A stretch of DNA of 38,577 bases from Alphaproteobacteria bacterium (GCA_019240125.1 JAFAYW010000072.1:1-38577); one strand, 5' to 3'; counted from the first letter of the stretch, positions 8,881 to 17,284 are shown. Numbers and translations: made by a program. The notes: generated by a model from the sequence alone, not told the origin.

Positions 8881-8895
8881 CCTCGCTGCTGAGTT

Positions 8896-9429
8896 TCAAA
8901 TCGGGTGGTAGCGGATGCGGAACGCGGCGCTGACCAGCACGATGCCAAACAGCAGGGCATAGATACCGAACCACCACGACAGCGCTATGACGCCGGCGGC
9001 CGGCGAGATGAACAGCACCGCCCCCAGCAGGATCGACAAGATACCGGCGACAATCAGCAGGATTTCGCCTGCGAGTCGGACCAGCGCCATCCCTGCGGCG
9101 ATCAGGGCGACACCGCTGATGATGGCCCAGAGCGCAATCAGGTAGATCAGCGCAACAAGGGCCGCGCCCGGCCAGAGAAAAACGATAATTGCGATCAGAA
9201 TGTTGAGGATGCCCTCGACCAGGAGGGCGCTCGAGCGGCCATGATGCGCTGCCGCACGCAGGCCGGCGACCAGGGCGAAGATACCGTCGAGCAAGGCGTA
9301 GGCGCCGAACAACAGGACCAGGACGGCCGCGGTGAGGCCGGGCCAGACAATCGCGATGATCCCGAACAGGATCGCGAAGACGCCTCGCAGGGCGAGGGCC
9401 CACCAGTTAATGACCACAACAGCCGCCAT
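8896..9429 (-). CDS. HdeD family (DUF308) acid-resistance-type membrane protein
   Basis: 177 residues. The ATG at 9429 sits 8 bases after a perfect AGGAG; an in-frame TTG five codons upstream has no such site. The protein is almost entirely hydrophobic, with about six membrane spans in pairs. The repeated pattern FGxxALLDGIFAL and LIALWAIISGVALI is characteristic of the HdeD/DUF308 fold. In E. coli HdeD is an inner-membrane protein linked to acid resistance at high cell density; the role here is inferred only from family. It lies upstream of hsp20 on the same strand with an 85-base gap that holds the putative heat-shock promoter, so it may be a separate or read-through unit of a stress cluster. 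Confidence 0.88.
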   Translation of the reverse strand: MAAVVVINWWALALRGVFAILFGIIAIVWPGLTAAVLVLLFGAYALLDGIFALVAGLRAAAHHGRSSALLVEGILNILIAIIVFLWPGAALVALIYLIALWAIISGVALIAAGMALVRLAGEILLIVAGILSILLGAVLFISPAAGVIALSWWFGIYALLFGIVLVSAAFRIRYHPI

Positions 9430-9476
9430 CGTCGGGCTCCTCAAACCACTATCGCCAGTTGCATAGTATCTAAGCG

Positions 9477-9490
9477 GCGCACCAGTGCGC
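9477..9490. promoter_or_regulatory. 14-bp palindrome in the divergent hdeD-like / hydrolase intergenic region
   Basis: GCGCAC-CA-GTGCGC is a perfect inverted repeat roughly midway in the 119-base region between two divergently transcribed genes. The position suits a dimeric repressor or activator operator. No regulator gene is adjacent and no promoter elements were convincing, so this is only a candidate. Confidence 0.25.
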
Positions 9491-9548
9491 GCTAGTGTTG
9501 TACGCGATCAGACTTCGGCTAACGCGCGTCAAATCTGTGCTTTGATCT

Positions 9549-10466
9549 ATGGTCCGGAACCTCGAAACGGGCTATCAGCGAAGCGGCGGCAAGTTCAAGC
9601 GTGAGGCAGCGGTGGCTTATATCACGGACGAGACGATAGCCCTGGTCGAGGGAGTGGCCGCAAAGGCCGAACGGATTGAGACGCGGTTCGCCGATGGCGC
9701 CTTGGTCTGGCGCAAATGGGGCAGTGCCGGGTTGCCGCTCGTGCTGTGTCACGGCGGTTATGGCTCCTGGTTGCACTGGATCCGCAACGTGCTGCCGCTC
9801 TCCGAACGCTTTACGGTTTATGCCTGCGACATGCCGGGCCTCGGCGAGTCCTCGACCCCGGCCGAGCCCTGGACAGCCGAGGGACTGGCCGCGATCGTGG
9901 TTTCCGGCATCGAGGCCATCGTGCCGCGCGATCAGACGATCAATCTTGCCGGGTTTTCATTCGGAGGCGTGATCGGCGGCGTGGTCTCGGCCCAACTGGG
10001 CGATCGGCTGCGAAGTTTCACCGTTGTCGGCTCCAACGGCATGGGCCTGGTGCGTGAGCCGACCGCACTCGAGCGCGTCAAGCCGGATGCGAGCGAGGAG
10101 GAGGAGTTCGCAACGCACCGGTTCAATCTGAACCAGCTGATGATCCATGATCCGGCAAAGATCGATAACCTCGCCCTCTACCTGCAGAAGACCAACCACG
10201 CGCGGGCGCGTATGCGCAGCCGGCGCTTTTCGCGTTCCGGCGCGCTGGTCGAGGCATTGCCGAAGATCAAGGGGCGGCTCGCCGGCATCTGGGGCGAGCG
10301 CGACGCAACCGCCTATCCGCATGTCGATGACCGGCGCCGCACCCTGCAGGAGATCCAGCCCGGCGCCCCGTTCACGATCATTCCCGGCGCCGGCCATTGG
10401 GTGCAGTTCGAGGCGGCGGCGCAGTTCAATCCGGTGCTGGCCGAGTACGTCGCGGCCGCCGGCTGA
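9549..10466 (+). CDS. Alpha/beta hydrolase
   Basis: 305 residues from the ATG at 9549. A later start near 9612 (GTG, VAYITDE) is possible because the first 21 residues look unconserved and the ATG lacks a clear ribosome binding site. Core features of the fold are the oxyanion region LPLVLCHGGYGSWLHW at 62-77, the nucleophile elbow GFSFGG with Ser137, an acid in the GERDAT strand-turn, and the catalytic His283 in GAGHWVQF. Likely a soluble esterase, lipase-like or C-C bond hydrolase; substrate unknown. It is divergent from the hdeD-like gene and convergent with the DUF4337-like gene. Confidence 0.85.
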   Translation: MVRNLETGYQRSGGKFKREAAVAYITDETIALVEGVAAKAERIETRFADGALVWRKWGSAGLPLVLCHGGYGSWLHWIRNVLPLSERFTVYACDMPGLGESSTPAEPWTAEGLAAIVVSGIEAIVPRDQTINLAGFSFGGVIGGVVSAQLGDRLRSFTVVGSNGMGLVREPTALERVKPDASEEEEFATHRFNLNQLMIHDPAKIDNLALYLQKTNHARARMRSRRFSRSGALVEALPKIKGRLAGIWGERDATAYPHVDDRRRTLQEIQPGAPFTIIPGAGHWVQFEAAAQFNPVLAEYVAAAG

Positions 10467-10488
10467 TCAGCGGAGGCTTGGCTTTCGG

Positions 10489-11112
10489 CTAGAATTCGGG
10501 GAAGTGGATAAAGACGAAATACCCGTTGATCGTCAGCAGGATGCCGGCAATCGACAGCACGCCGCTCAGCCCGATCAGCCACGGCGATGCCGCGACGATC
10601 GCCACCGACCCCAGGACAATCGCGATCTGGAACAGCGCCTCGGCGAACTCGAAGTTTGGGCTCTGCGAGGCGGCGTGATCGCGTTTTTCCTCCCATTTGG
10701 CGGCGCGAGCCAGCAACTCCTTCTTGCCGTCGCCGGTTGACGGCTCGCTTTCATAGCGCTTTGCGGTATCGCGATAGCGCTGCACCAACTGGGTCAGCTT
10801 GCCTTGCTGCTCCGCCGGGAGCGTTGGCGTGCCGGCGGCAAACATCTCCAGCTGGTCGGCGGCGATCTGATAGGTGACCTGACGGGCATATTTCGATTGG
10901 TAATAGGCGTAGGTATCCGCCGAGTGGATGTTGGCGTTGAGCATCTCCTTGGTTGCGTCGGCTCCCCCGAGCGTTGCGATCGCCAGCAGCATCGCCACGA
11001 CGCCGACATAGATCGCGGTGATCTTGCGGAATGTGTCATGCGACGGCTCGACGTGCTCGTCTTCCGGCTCGGCGCTCTCGTGAATCTGTTCGGCGATCTC
11101 GTGCGCTTCCAC
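10489..11112 (-). CDS. DUF4337-like membrane protein
   Basis: 207 residues from a GTG at 11112 placed 5 bases after GGGGAGA. The open frame extends to a TTG at 11154 without a better site. An acidic, His/Glu-rich N-terminus (EAHEIAEQIHESAEPEDEHVEP) is followed by a membrane span (ITAIYVGVVAMLLAIATLG). Next comes a helical region with the Tyr/Ala-rich phrase DTYAYYQSKYARQ, then two closely spaced C-terminal membrane spans. This order is what I recall for DUF4337. No function is established. It is convergent with the hydrolase and divergent from the DedA gene. Confidence 0.8.
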   Translation of the reverse strand: MEAHEIAEQIHESAEPEDEHVEPSHDTFRKITAIYVGVVAMLLAIATLGGADATKEMLNANIHSADTYAYYQSKYARQVTYQIAADQLEMFAAGTPTLPAEQQGKLTQLVQRYRDTAKRYESEPSTGDGKKELLARAAKWEEKRDHAASQSPNFEFAEALFQIAIVLGSVAIVAASPWLIGLSGVLSIAGILLTINGYFVFIHFPEF

Positions 11113-11297
11113 GACTCTCCCCAATTCTGTGGACGATTTCGATAATTTTACCAAATTGACCAGGCTGCGGGTCGATGTCGCTGATGTTTTCGCTCGACCC
11201 TAACCGGCGGCCACCGTAGCATAATGGCTTAATGCGCCGACGAACTTGCGGCGTACGGTAAATTAGGACAGGGCGCGGGGCTCACAACCAGGCACGT

Positions 11298-11909
11298 ATG
11301 GACATCAACCACCTTATCGCCGAGCACGGCGCCTGTTTCTACGCGATTGCCTTTATCTGGACGTTTCTCGAGGGAGAAACGTTTGTTCTGTTTGCTGCCT
11401 TCGCGGCGGCGCAGGGTCTGGTTGACCCCTGGCTTCTCCTGATTTTTTCGTGGCTGGGGAGCTTTGCCGGCGACCAGAGCTATTTCTGGCTCGGTCGACG
11501 GTTCGGGATCCGCCTGCTTGAGGTGTTCCCACGGTGGCGCGGCGGCGTAGACGCGGCATTACGCTGGGTCGAGCGCTATGACACAGGGTTTATCCTATCG
11601 TTCCGCTTCATCTACGGCGTTCGTAATTTTTCCTCGTTCGCGCTCGGGCTGAGTGCGGTTCGCTGGAACCGCTTTATGCGGCTGAATTTTCTCGCGGCCG
11701 GGTTGTGGGCCTGCATGTTTGTCGGGGCCGGCTTCTTCCTCGGTCACGCATTCCGTTCAGTGCTCGGCGACGTTGCGCGCTCGTTCAGCATGGTGATGCT
11801 GGGTGTCTTCGTGGCGATCGGTGCGGGTATGTGGTTGCTTCACTGGCGGCAGAAGCGGCGTCATCTTGCGGTCCCGCCCGGCGCCAAGGTGGTATTGCCG
11901 CCCTCCTGA
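11298..11909 (+). CDS. DedA/SNARE-associated family membrane protein
   Basis: 203 residues, normal for DedA. The ATG at 11298 begins MDINHLIAEHG. Family features are ExETFVLFAAFAAAQG near residues 27-42, the re-entrant G-D-Q-SYFWLGRRFG motif, a basic FRFIYGVRNFSSFALG segment corresponding to the conserved FRxxPGxR region, and N-R-F-M-R-LNFLAAGLWA before the C-terminal membrane spans. DedA proteins are integral inner-membrane proteins implicated in undecaprenyl phosphate or phospholipid translocation (family knowledge). The 143 bases upstream form a divergent promoter region shared with the DUF4337-like gene. Confidence 0.9.
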   Translation: MDINHLIAEHGACFYAIAFIWTFLEGETFVLFAAFAAAQGLVDPWLLLIFSWLGSFAGDQSYFWLGRRFGIRLLEVFPRWRGGVDAALRWVERYDTGFILSFRFIYGVRNFSSFALGLSAVRWNRFMRLNFLAAGLWACMFVGAGFFLGHAFRSVLGDVARSFSMVMLGVFVAIGAGMWLLHWRQKRRHLAVPPGAKVVLPPS

Positions 11910-11931
11910 ATTTCATCCCCTCCTAAATCCA

Positions 11932-12846
11932 TCAGGGCGGCTCTGGCGGCCACAGCCACGCCGCGCCGCGAACACCGCTCGAATCCCCGTGGCGCGGCCG
12001 CAGCAGCCGCGTCGCAATCTCGCGGGAGAGAATGTGCGTGCCCCAGCGTCTCGGGACCGCGTCATAGAGAAAGCTCAGCGACGACAGCCCGCCGCCTAGC
12101 ACGATGGCATCGGGATCAATAATATTAACGATAGCCGCCAGCGCGCGCGCCAGGCGATCGGCATAGCGATCGAGCCCGGCGCGGCAAGCCGCATCGCCGC
12201 TTTCGGCTCGCGCGACGATCTCGGGCCCAGACAGATCGACGCCGGTTTGCCGCCGGTGATCGGCGACGAGAGCGGGGCCGGACAAAAATGTCTCGATGCA
12301 GCCAGTTCGCCCACAGTAGCAGGGCGGCCCTGGAAACTCGTCCGGCTGCATGGCGGGCAGGGGATTGTGGCCCCACTCGCCAGCAATCGCATTGGCGCCA
12401 ACCAGGATCTGTCGATCGATGACGATGCCGCCACCGACGCCGGTGCCGAGAATGACGCCGAATACCACCCGGCACCCGGTTGCCGCCCCATCCGCGGCCT
12501 CGGAGAGCGCAAAGCAATTCGCGTCATTGGCAAACCGCACCGCGCGACCCAGCGCCGCTTCGATGTCGCGACCAAAAGGCCGACCATTGAGCCAGGTCGA
12601 GTTGGCGTTTTTCACCAGCCCGGTTGTTGCGACGATGGTCCCCGGGATACCGATTCCCACCGAAGCGGCCCTTTCGTCGCAACCAGCCTCCCGCTCGACT
12701 TCCCCGACGAGATCTTTGATGGCCTGAACCGTCGCGGCGTAATCCCCGCGCGGCGTCGAGATACGGCGCCGCGCTTCGATCGCGCCGACGCTATTAAGCG
12801 CCGCGGCTTCGATCTTTGTGCCGCCCAGATCAACGCCGATCCGCAA
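11932..12846 (-). CDS. mak: ROK family sugar kinase, fructokinase-like
   Basis: 304 residues. The start is a TTG at 12846, preceded by AGGGG; the resulting N-terminus MRIGVDLGGTK coincides with that of E. coli Mak, which supports this unusual start codon. The ATP-phosphate loop DLGGTK is at 6-11. The segment VKNANSTWLNGRPF is strikingly Mak-like, and NDANC at 107-111 contains the catalytic Asp108. GEWGHNPLP followed by CYCGRTGCIE supplies the His/Cys zinc ligands of ROK kinases. Expected reaction is ATP-dependent phosphorylation of fructose or a related hexose. It is convergent with the DedA gene, and no sugar transporter or regulator is adjacent. Confidence 0.9.
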   Translation of the reverse strand: MRIGVDLGGTKIEAAALNSVGAIEARRRISTPRGDYAATVQAIKDLVGEVEREAGCDERAASVGIGIPGTIVATTGLVKNANSTWLNGRPFGRDIEAALGRAVRFANDANCFALSEAADGAATGCRVVFGVILGTGVGGGIVIDRQILVGANAIAGEWGHNPLPAMQPDEFPGPPCYCGRTGCIETFLSGPALVADHRRQTGVDLSGPEIVARAESGDAACRAGLDRYADRLARALAAIVNIIDPDAIVLGGGLSSLSFLYDAVPRRWGTHILSREIATRLLRPRHGDSSGVRGAAWLWPPEPP

Positions 12847-13084
12847 GAGTCACCCCTGGTTCAGCCAAATAATCCTGGTTTGTTCGCTCGTCCGCTTCTT
12901 GTTTGCAAGGGCGACAGGCCCCAGGCTTCGCTGCGAAATCCGCGGTGATGTTACCAGTCTCTCTTGCCGGTAGGTCCCCAGGCAGTTACCAATTCTTAAA
13001 TGATTTGACGTAAAAGGACTGCCCATGGGATCGCGCAGAACTATATCGCGCAGACAAGTTGCGCACACAGGGCTGTACAGCGCT

Positions 13085-13100
13085 CCCCGCACTTGCGGGG
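13085..13100 (+). promoter_or_regulatory. Hairpin abutting the divK ribosome binding site
   Basis: CCCCGC-ACTT-GCGGGG forms a perfect 6-bp GC stem with a 4-base loop. The 3' arm runs directly into the Shine-Dalgarno-like GGGGCGGAG before the divK ATG at 13110. Formation in the mRNA would sequester part of the ribosome binding site. A role in translational control is inference. Confidence 0.4.
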
Positions 13101-13109
13101 CGGAGCGGA

Positions 13110-13526
13110 ATGGCGTTTGAACTGATGACGGAGGCGGAAGACCAGGCCAGCGGGACAGCGCCGAAAAAAATTCTGATTGTCGAGGATAACGACCTCAACA
13201 TGAAGTTGTTCAATGATTTGCTGGAGGCGCACGGCTATGCGACCCTGCAGACCAAGGACGGCGTGGAAGCGCTGCGCATGGCGCGGCAGCACCACCCGGA
13301 CTTGATTCTAATGGACATCCAACTGCCGGAAGTCTCTGGCCTTGAAGTTACCAAGTGGCTTAAAGACGACGAGGATTTACGCAGCATACCGGTCATTGCG
13401 GTGACCGCCTTCGCGATGAAAGGTGATGAACAGAAAATCCGGGACGGCGGCTGCGAGGCGTATATCGCCAAACCCATATCGGTGGCACACTTCCTGCGCA
13501 CGGTTGAGCACTTCCTCTCCCGCTGA
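13110..13526 (+). CDS. divK: Single-domain response regulator DivK
   Basis: 138 residues consisting of one receiver domain after a 16-residue extension relative to Caulobacter DivK. The ATG at 13110 follows GGGGCGGAG; the internal ATG at 13125 is an alternative. The acidic pocket E25-D26, phosphoacceptor Asp69 in [13 protein letters not shown], the Thr in [11 protein letters not shown] and Lys in YIAKPIS are all present. The phrases [25 protein letters not shown] and AYIAKPISV are typical DivK. It should act in the cytosol in the DivJ/PleC cell-cycle phosphorelay and stimulate PleD. pleD follows after 15 bases, the arrangement known from Caulobacter. The upstream hairpin may modulate translation. 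Confidence 0.96.
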   Translation: MAFELMTEAEDQASGTAPKKILIVEDNDLNMKLFNDLLEAHGYATLQTKDGVEALRMARQHHPDLILMDIQLPEVSGLEVTKWLKDDEDLRSIPVIAVTAFAMKGDEQKIRDGGCEAYIAKPISVAHFLRTVEHFLSR

Positions 13527-13541
13527 GGGGACTGATTAGCG

Positions 13542-14936
13542 ATGACTGCCCGGGTCCTGGTCGTCGATGATGTCGATCTGAATGTCAAATTGCTGGAAGC
13601 CAAGCTTACCAGCGAATACTTCGAGGTTCTGACTGCCAATAACGGGCCGTCGGCCCTGACGGTCGCCGATACGGAACTGCCGGACATCATCCTGCTCGAT
13701 GTCATGATGCCGCGTATGGACGGCTTTGAAGTCTGCCGGCGGCTTAAAGAAAACGAGCGCACCGTCGACATTCCCGTTGTCATGGTGACCGCCCTCTCGG
13801 ATGCGGCCGATCGGTTGCGCGGGCTTGAGGCGGGCGCCGACGATTTTCTGACAAAGCCGGTCAATGACATCGCCCTGTTCGCCAGGGTGCGTTCGCTGGT
13901 GCGGCTCAAACGCATGATGGACGAGTTGCGGCTGCGCGAAGAGGTGTGCGGCCGCTTCAGTGCCAGCGAAGACGGCGACCCGACAACCGACGAGGTTACG
14001 GCCGCCCGAATCCTGCTGATCGAGGAACAGGGTTTCGCCGCCTCCCGCATCATCGACACACTCGCGCCGGTTGCCGCGATGGTTCGCCGCGCTGCGAGCT
14101 GCAACGAGGCGCAGGACATGCTGGACGACACGATCGAGCTGGTGATCGCGAGTCTTTCGATGTCGGATTCCGACCCGCTGCGGCTGGTGGCGCAGTGGCG
14201 TGCGAATGAGAATTCGCGGCGCCTGCCGATCCTGCTGATCGCGGATGACAGCGATCTGCCGCGCCTTGCCAAAGGCCTCGATCTGGGCGCTGACGACTAT
14301 CTCGTGCGGCCGATCGACCGCAACGAATTGCTGGCGCGGGTGCGCACCCAGATCCGCCGCCGCCGGTTGCAGGAGCGGTTGCGCCAGAACTATCGGCGTA
14401 GCCTGTCACTGGCTCTGACCGACGAACTGACCGGGCTTTACAACCGCCGCTATGTTTTCGCGCATATGAACGAGCTGATCGCGCGCGCCGCCGAGAGCTC
14501 CGGCTTTGCCGTCGCGATCTTTGATATCGACCATTTCAAGCAGGTCAATGACCGCTATGGCCATCCGGCCGGCGATGACGTGTTGCGCGAGCTTGCGGCG
14601 CGGGCCGAGCGTCAGGTGCGCAGCGTCGATCTCGTCGGCCGCATGGGCGGCGAGGAGTTCGTCGTCGTGATGCCCGAGACCAGCCTGCCGAACGCGATGG
14701 CGGTGGCCGAGCGATTGCGCGCCGCAGTCGCGGACGAAGCCTTCCTGGTAGCAGAATCCGGTCAGAAGCTTCCGGTCACCGTCAGCATTGGCGTAGCGAT
14801 CATGGACCAGCAGCAGGACACGATCGATTCGGTGCTGAAGCGCGCCGATGACGCGCTCTACGCGGCGAAAAACGGCGGGCGCAACCAGGTGATCACGCTG
14901 CCCGTCGCGCAAGGTTTCATCGAACCGCTCCCGTAA
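13542..14936 (+). CDS. pleD: Response regulator PleD, diguanylate cyclase
   Basis: 464 residues; the ATG follows GAGGGGAC. Domains: receiver 1 (about 1-120) with Asp53 in LLDVMMPRMDG and Lys in LTKPVND; receiver 2 (about 150-275), a degenerate adaptor that lacks the phosphoacceptor Asp (VIASLSMSDSD); and the GGDEF domain (about 290-455) with the active-site GGEEF at 369-373. The inhibitory I-site RSVD at 360-363 lies in the same place as in Caulobacter PleD (shifted by one residue), so product inhibition by c-di-GMP is expected. Phosphorylation at Asp53 should drive dimerisation and c-di-GMP synthesis at the pole. It is co-transcribed with divK. Confidence 0.97.
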   Translation: MTARVLVVDDVDLNVKLLEAKLTSEYFEVLTANNGPSALTVADTELPDIILLDVMMPRMDGFEVCRRLKENERTVDIPVVMVTALSDAADRLRGLEAGADDFLTKPVNDIALFARVRSLVRLKRMMDELRLREEVCGRFSASEDGDPTTDEVTAARILLIEEQGFAASRIIDTLAPVAAMVRRAASCNEAQDMLDDTIELVIASLSMSDSDPLRLVAQWRANENSRRLPILLIADDSDLPRLAKGLDLGADDYLVRPIDRNELLARVRTQIRRRRLQERLRQNYRRSLSLALTDELTGLYNRRYVFAHMNELIARAAESSGFAVAIFDIDHFKQVNDRYGHPAGDDVLRELAARAERQVRSVDLVGRMGGEEFVVVMPETSLPNAMAVAERLRAAVADEAFLVAESGQKLPVTVSIGVAIMDQQQDTIDSVLKRADDALYAAKNGGRNQVITLPVAQGFIEPLP

Positions 14937-14961
14937 GCCGACGGCACCCCCGGCTGACCGG

Positions 14962-15858
14962 CTAGTCACCGGTTTCCATCGGCAGGCTTTCGTCGTTCGA
15001 CCATTCCGACATCGAGGCGTCATAGAGGCGCACGTCGGGATGCCCAAGCATGACCAGGGCAAGCGCGTCGGCACTTGCCGCGATGCCACCGCCGCAATAG
15101 GTGATGACCTGCTTCTTGTCGAACGCCCCGATCGCGTCGAATTTGGCCCGCAAGGCGGCGGCCGGCAGAAACGTGTTGGTTTCGGAATCGAGCAGTGACG
15201 CCGCCGGCACGTTGGCGCTTTTGGCGATACGGCCGACCCGGCCATAGACATTGCCGCCGCTTCCCGTGTGCTGCTGCGCCGACAGGGCGTTCAGTGTGCA
15301 CACACCTGAATCCCCAATAGCCGCCAGTACTTCTTCCTTACCGACCATCAAGTGACGGTCTGCGCGGACCGTGAACCGAGCCGCGGGGCGCGCCCTGGCC
15401 GCACCCGTTTCGACCGGGCGGCCCTCCCGCAGCCATTTCGGCAGGCCCCCGTCTAGGACGGCTGCGTTGTCGAAGCCGTAATTCCGCAGCATCCACCAGA
15501 CGCGGGTCGCCCATTGCGGGCTCGCCGTGCTGTAGAGCACGACGCGGCCGTCATCGCCGACCCCGAAGCGCCCCATGGCAGCGGCGAAGTCCGCGGCGCT
15601 CGGCAACATGAAGCGCAGTTTGCCGTGACGGCCGGTGTTGTCCGACAGATCGGCCTGCAGATCGACAAACTGCGCCCCGGGAATATGCGCCGTTTCGAAG
15701 TCGCCGCGACCCGGCTGCACTGTGTAGGTGATTTTCGGATCCGGGATCAGGTGCGTTGTGCAATCGAGCACCACCAGCTTGGGATCATCGAGGTGCGCTG
15801 CCAGCCAGCCGGTCTCTACGAGGTATTCCGGATGCACAAAGCCCTCAGCGGCATTCAC
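14962..15858 (-). CDS. sseA: Tandem-rhodanese sulfurtransferase, 3-mercaptopyruvate/thiosulfate type
   Basis: 298 residues from a GTG at 15858 preceded by GGGAGAG. The frame stays open to 16422, but that extension lies opposite the next gene and has no family character. The first rhodanese domain (about 10-145) ends with YSTASPQWATRVW, where Ser replaces the active Cys, as in other two-domain sulfurtransferases. The second domain carries Cys255 in YCGGGIAAS, a variant of the mercaptopyruvate-type CGSGVTA loop rather than the basic thiosulfate-type CRKGVTA. It should transfer sulfane sulfur to a thiol acceptor. It is convergent with pleD and divergent from the Tat-signal oxidoreductase, with 199 bases between. 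Confidence 0.92.
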   Translation of the reverse strand: MNAAEGFVHPEYLVETGWLAAHLDDPKLVVLDCTTHLIPDPKITYTVQPGRGDFETAHIPGAQFVDLQADLSDNTGRHGKLRFMLPSAADFAAAMGRFGVGDDGRVVLYSTASPQWATRVWWMLRNYGFDNAAVLDGGLPKWLREGRPVETGAARARPAARFTVRADRHLMVGKEEVLAAIGDSGVCTLNALSAQQHTGSGGNVYGRVGRIAKSANVPAASLLDSETNTFLPAAALRAKFDAIGAFDKKQVITYCGGGIAASADALALVMLGHPDVRLYDASMSEWSNDESLPMETGD

Positions 15859-16057
15859 GGCATCTCTCCCTGTTTGTACCGGCGCCGGCAATTCCGCGAC
15901 GGCGCGGTCGATCGTTGACAACCCATTCGGCCGTACGGCCTCAGGTCCGAGGAACCCCACACGGTGAGGTGCGTTGTCACGCAGGACCTTCCTTAAGTTC
16001 AAGTCTAGGCGCTGCCGCGATCCCTGTCGCGGCTCTCCGCGCCTGTTGGAGAGTGTC

Positions 16058-17209
16058 ATGCAGTTATCCGGAATACCCACGCTAGAAGGCTTCAGCCCAC
16101 GGCGGCGAAATCTGCTGAAATCGAGTGCGGCTCTGATCGCCGCCGCGGGGGCCGCGTCGATGACCGGTGGAACATCGACCGCCTCGGCGCAGCCGACGAC
16201 CGCTCCGAAACCCTCTGTGCGCGGGCTCAGCGGCCAACGCCACGTCGGGTTCATGTTGGCGCATGAGCAATTCACCGTTCCGCAATTGCTCGATATCGGT
16301 ACGTCGGCAACCAAGGCGGGTTTCTCGCTTCTCGCGACCAGCGACCACATCCAGCCGTGGCAGGCGAATGAAGGGCATGCCGGCGAGGCTTGGGTCACGA
16401 TGGGCGCCTTGGGGGCGCGCATTCAGCCCGCCTGGATGGGAACGACGGTAACCTGTCCGACCTTCCGGTATCACCCGGCCGTCGTGGCGCAAGCCTTCGC
16501 AACACTGTCGCATCTGTATCCGGGCCGGGTTTTCCTCGGTGTCGGCTCCGGCGAGGCGCTGAACGAAAAGGCCGCGACCGGGACATGGCCAGTCTGGCAG
16601 GAGCGCTGGGACCGGCTGGTCGAGGCGATCGATATCGTGCGCCACCTGTGGACCGGCGAGCCGGTCGGCTTTGCCGGCAAGTTCTATACGGTCAACGCTA
16701 AACTGTATGATCCGCCGCCGCAGCCGATCCCGCTATTGACGGCCGCCAACGGTAAGAAATCGATGCGGCTGGCAGGGTTGCACGGCGACGGCTTGATCAC
16801 CGATCCGGATACCTGGAAAAAGCACAAGGCGGAGTGGGAAGGCGGCGCCAAGGAGGCGGGCAAAGACCCCTCCACGATGCCGGTTCTCGTCGAGAAATTT
16901 GTCGTTGTCGGAGACAAAGATGAGGCGGCGAAATCAGCCGAACTCTGGCGCTTCCTGCCCAAGGCCTTCAAGAAATACTACAACGTCGTCGACCCTGCCG
17001 AGATCCAGAAGCAGGCCGATGCCCAGGTGCCGCTGGAGCAGGTCATGTCCAGCATGGCGATCGGGATGGATCCGGCAATCCACATCGCGGCGGTGCAGGA
17101 GCTGTTCGATAGCGGTGTGACGATCGTCAATGTCCATAGCGGTCAGCAGGATCAGCAGAAGGTGATCGACTTTTACGGTCGGTCCGTTTTGCCAAAGCTA
17201 ACCGGCTGA
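16058..17209 (+). CDS. Tat-exported LLM-class oxidoreductase, F420-dependent dehydrogenase-like
   Basis: 383 residues from the ATG at 16058, with GGAGAG seven bases upstream. A twin-arginine signal is clear: RRRNLLK at 15-21, a weakly hydrophobic Ala-rich core, and ASA before QPTTAP. The mature domain is a luciferase-like TIM barrel with TSDHIQPW, TCPTFRYHPAVVAQAFATL, and GVGSGEALNEKAATGTWP. The last is the signature of the F420-dependent glucose-6-phosphate dehydrogenase/hydroxymycolate dehydrogenase subgroup. Tat export implies folding with the cofactor before transport. Whether the cofactor is F420 or a flavin cannot be read here; no F420 biosynthesis gene is in the window. An upstream TTG start at 15974 (MSRRTFLK) lacks a hydrophobic core. 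Confidence 0.87.
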   Translation: MQLSGIPTLEGFSPRRRNLLKSSAALIAAAGAASMTGGTSTASAQPTTAPKPSVRGLSGQRHVGFMLAHEQFTVPQLLDIGTSATKAGFSLLATSDHIQPWQANEGHAGEAWVTMGALGARIQPAWMGTTVTCPTFRYHPAVVAQAFATLSHLYPGRVFLGVGSGEALNEKAATGTWPVWQERWDRLVEAIDIVRHLWTGEPVGFAGKFYTVNAKLYDPPPQPIPLLTAANGKKSMRLAGLHGDGLITDPDTWKKHKAEWEGGAKEAGKDPSTMPVLVEKFVVVGDKDEAAKSAELWRFLPKAFKKYYNVVDPAEIQKQADAQVPLEQVMSSMAIGMDPAIHIAAVQELFDSGVTIVNVHSGQQDQQKVIDFYGRSVLPKLTG

Positions 17210-17225
17210 TTTCTGGCGGGAGACG

Positions 17226-17276
17226 CGGGCGCCGAGGCGCCCGTGTCTTGCGGCGGCACGGACCATGCCGTGCCGC
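17226..17276. terminator. Twin hairpins between convergent genes
   Basis: Two adjacent perfect stems fill the 75-base convergent gap: CGGGCGC-CGAG-GCGCCCG (17226-17243) and GCGGCACGG-ACCATG-CCGTGCCGC (17253-17276). There is no long T-run on either strand, but placement and stem strength fit a bidirectional terminator. Confidence 0.6.
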
Positions 17277-17284
17277 GTTCTCGG

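Noticed and set aside
12990-13030. CtrA box (TTAA-N7-TTAA) upstream of divK
   Set aside because: TTAAATGATTTGACG has only one TTAA half; the second half does not match.
15974-16057. Upstream TTG start giving MSRRTFLKF, which resembles a Tat motif
   Set aside because: No hydrophobic core follows it, while the ATG at 16058 has a good ribosome binding site and its own complete Tat signal.
15859-16422. N-terminal extension of the sulfurtransferase frame
   Set aside because: It is antisense to the LLM gene, has no rhodanese features, and a GTG with GGGAGAG at 15858 gives the family length.
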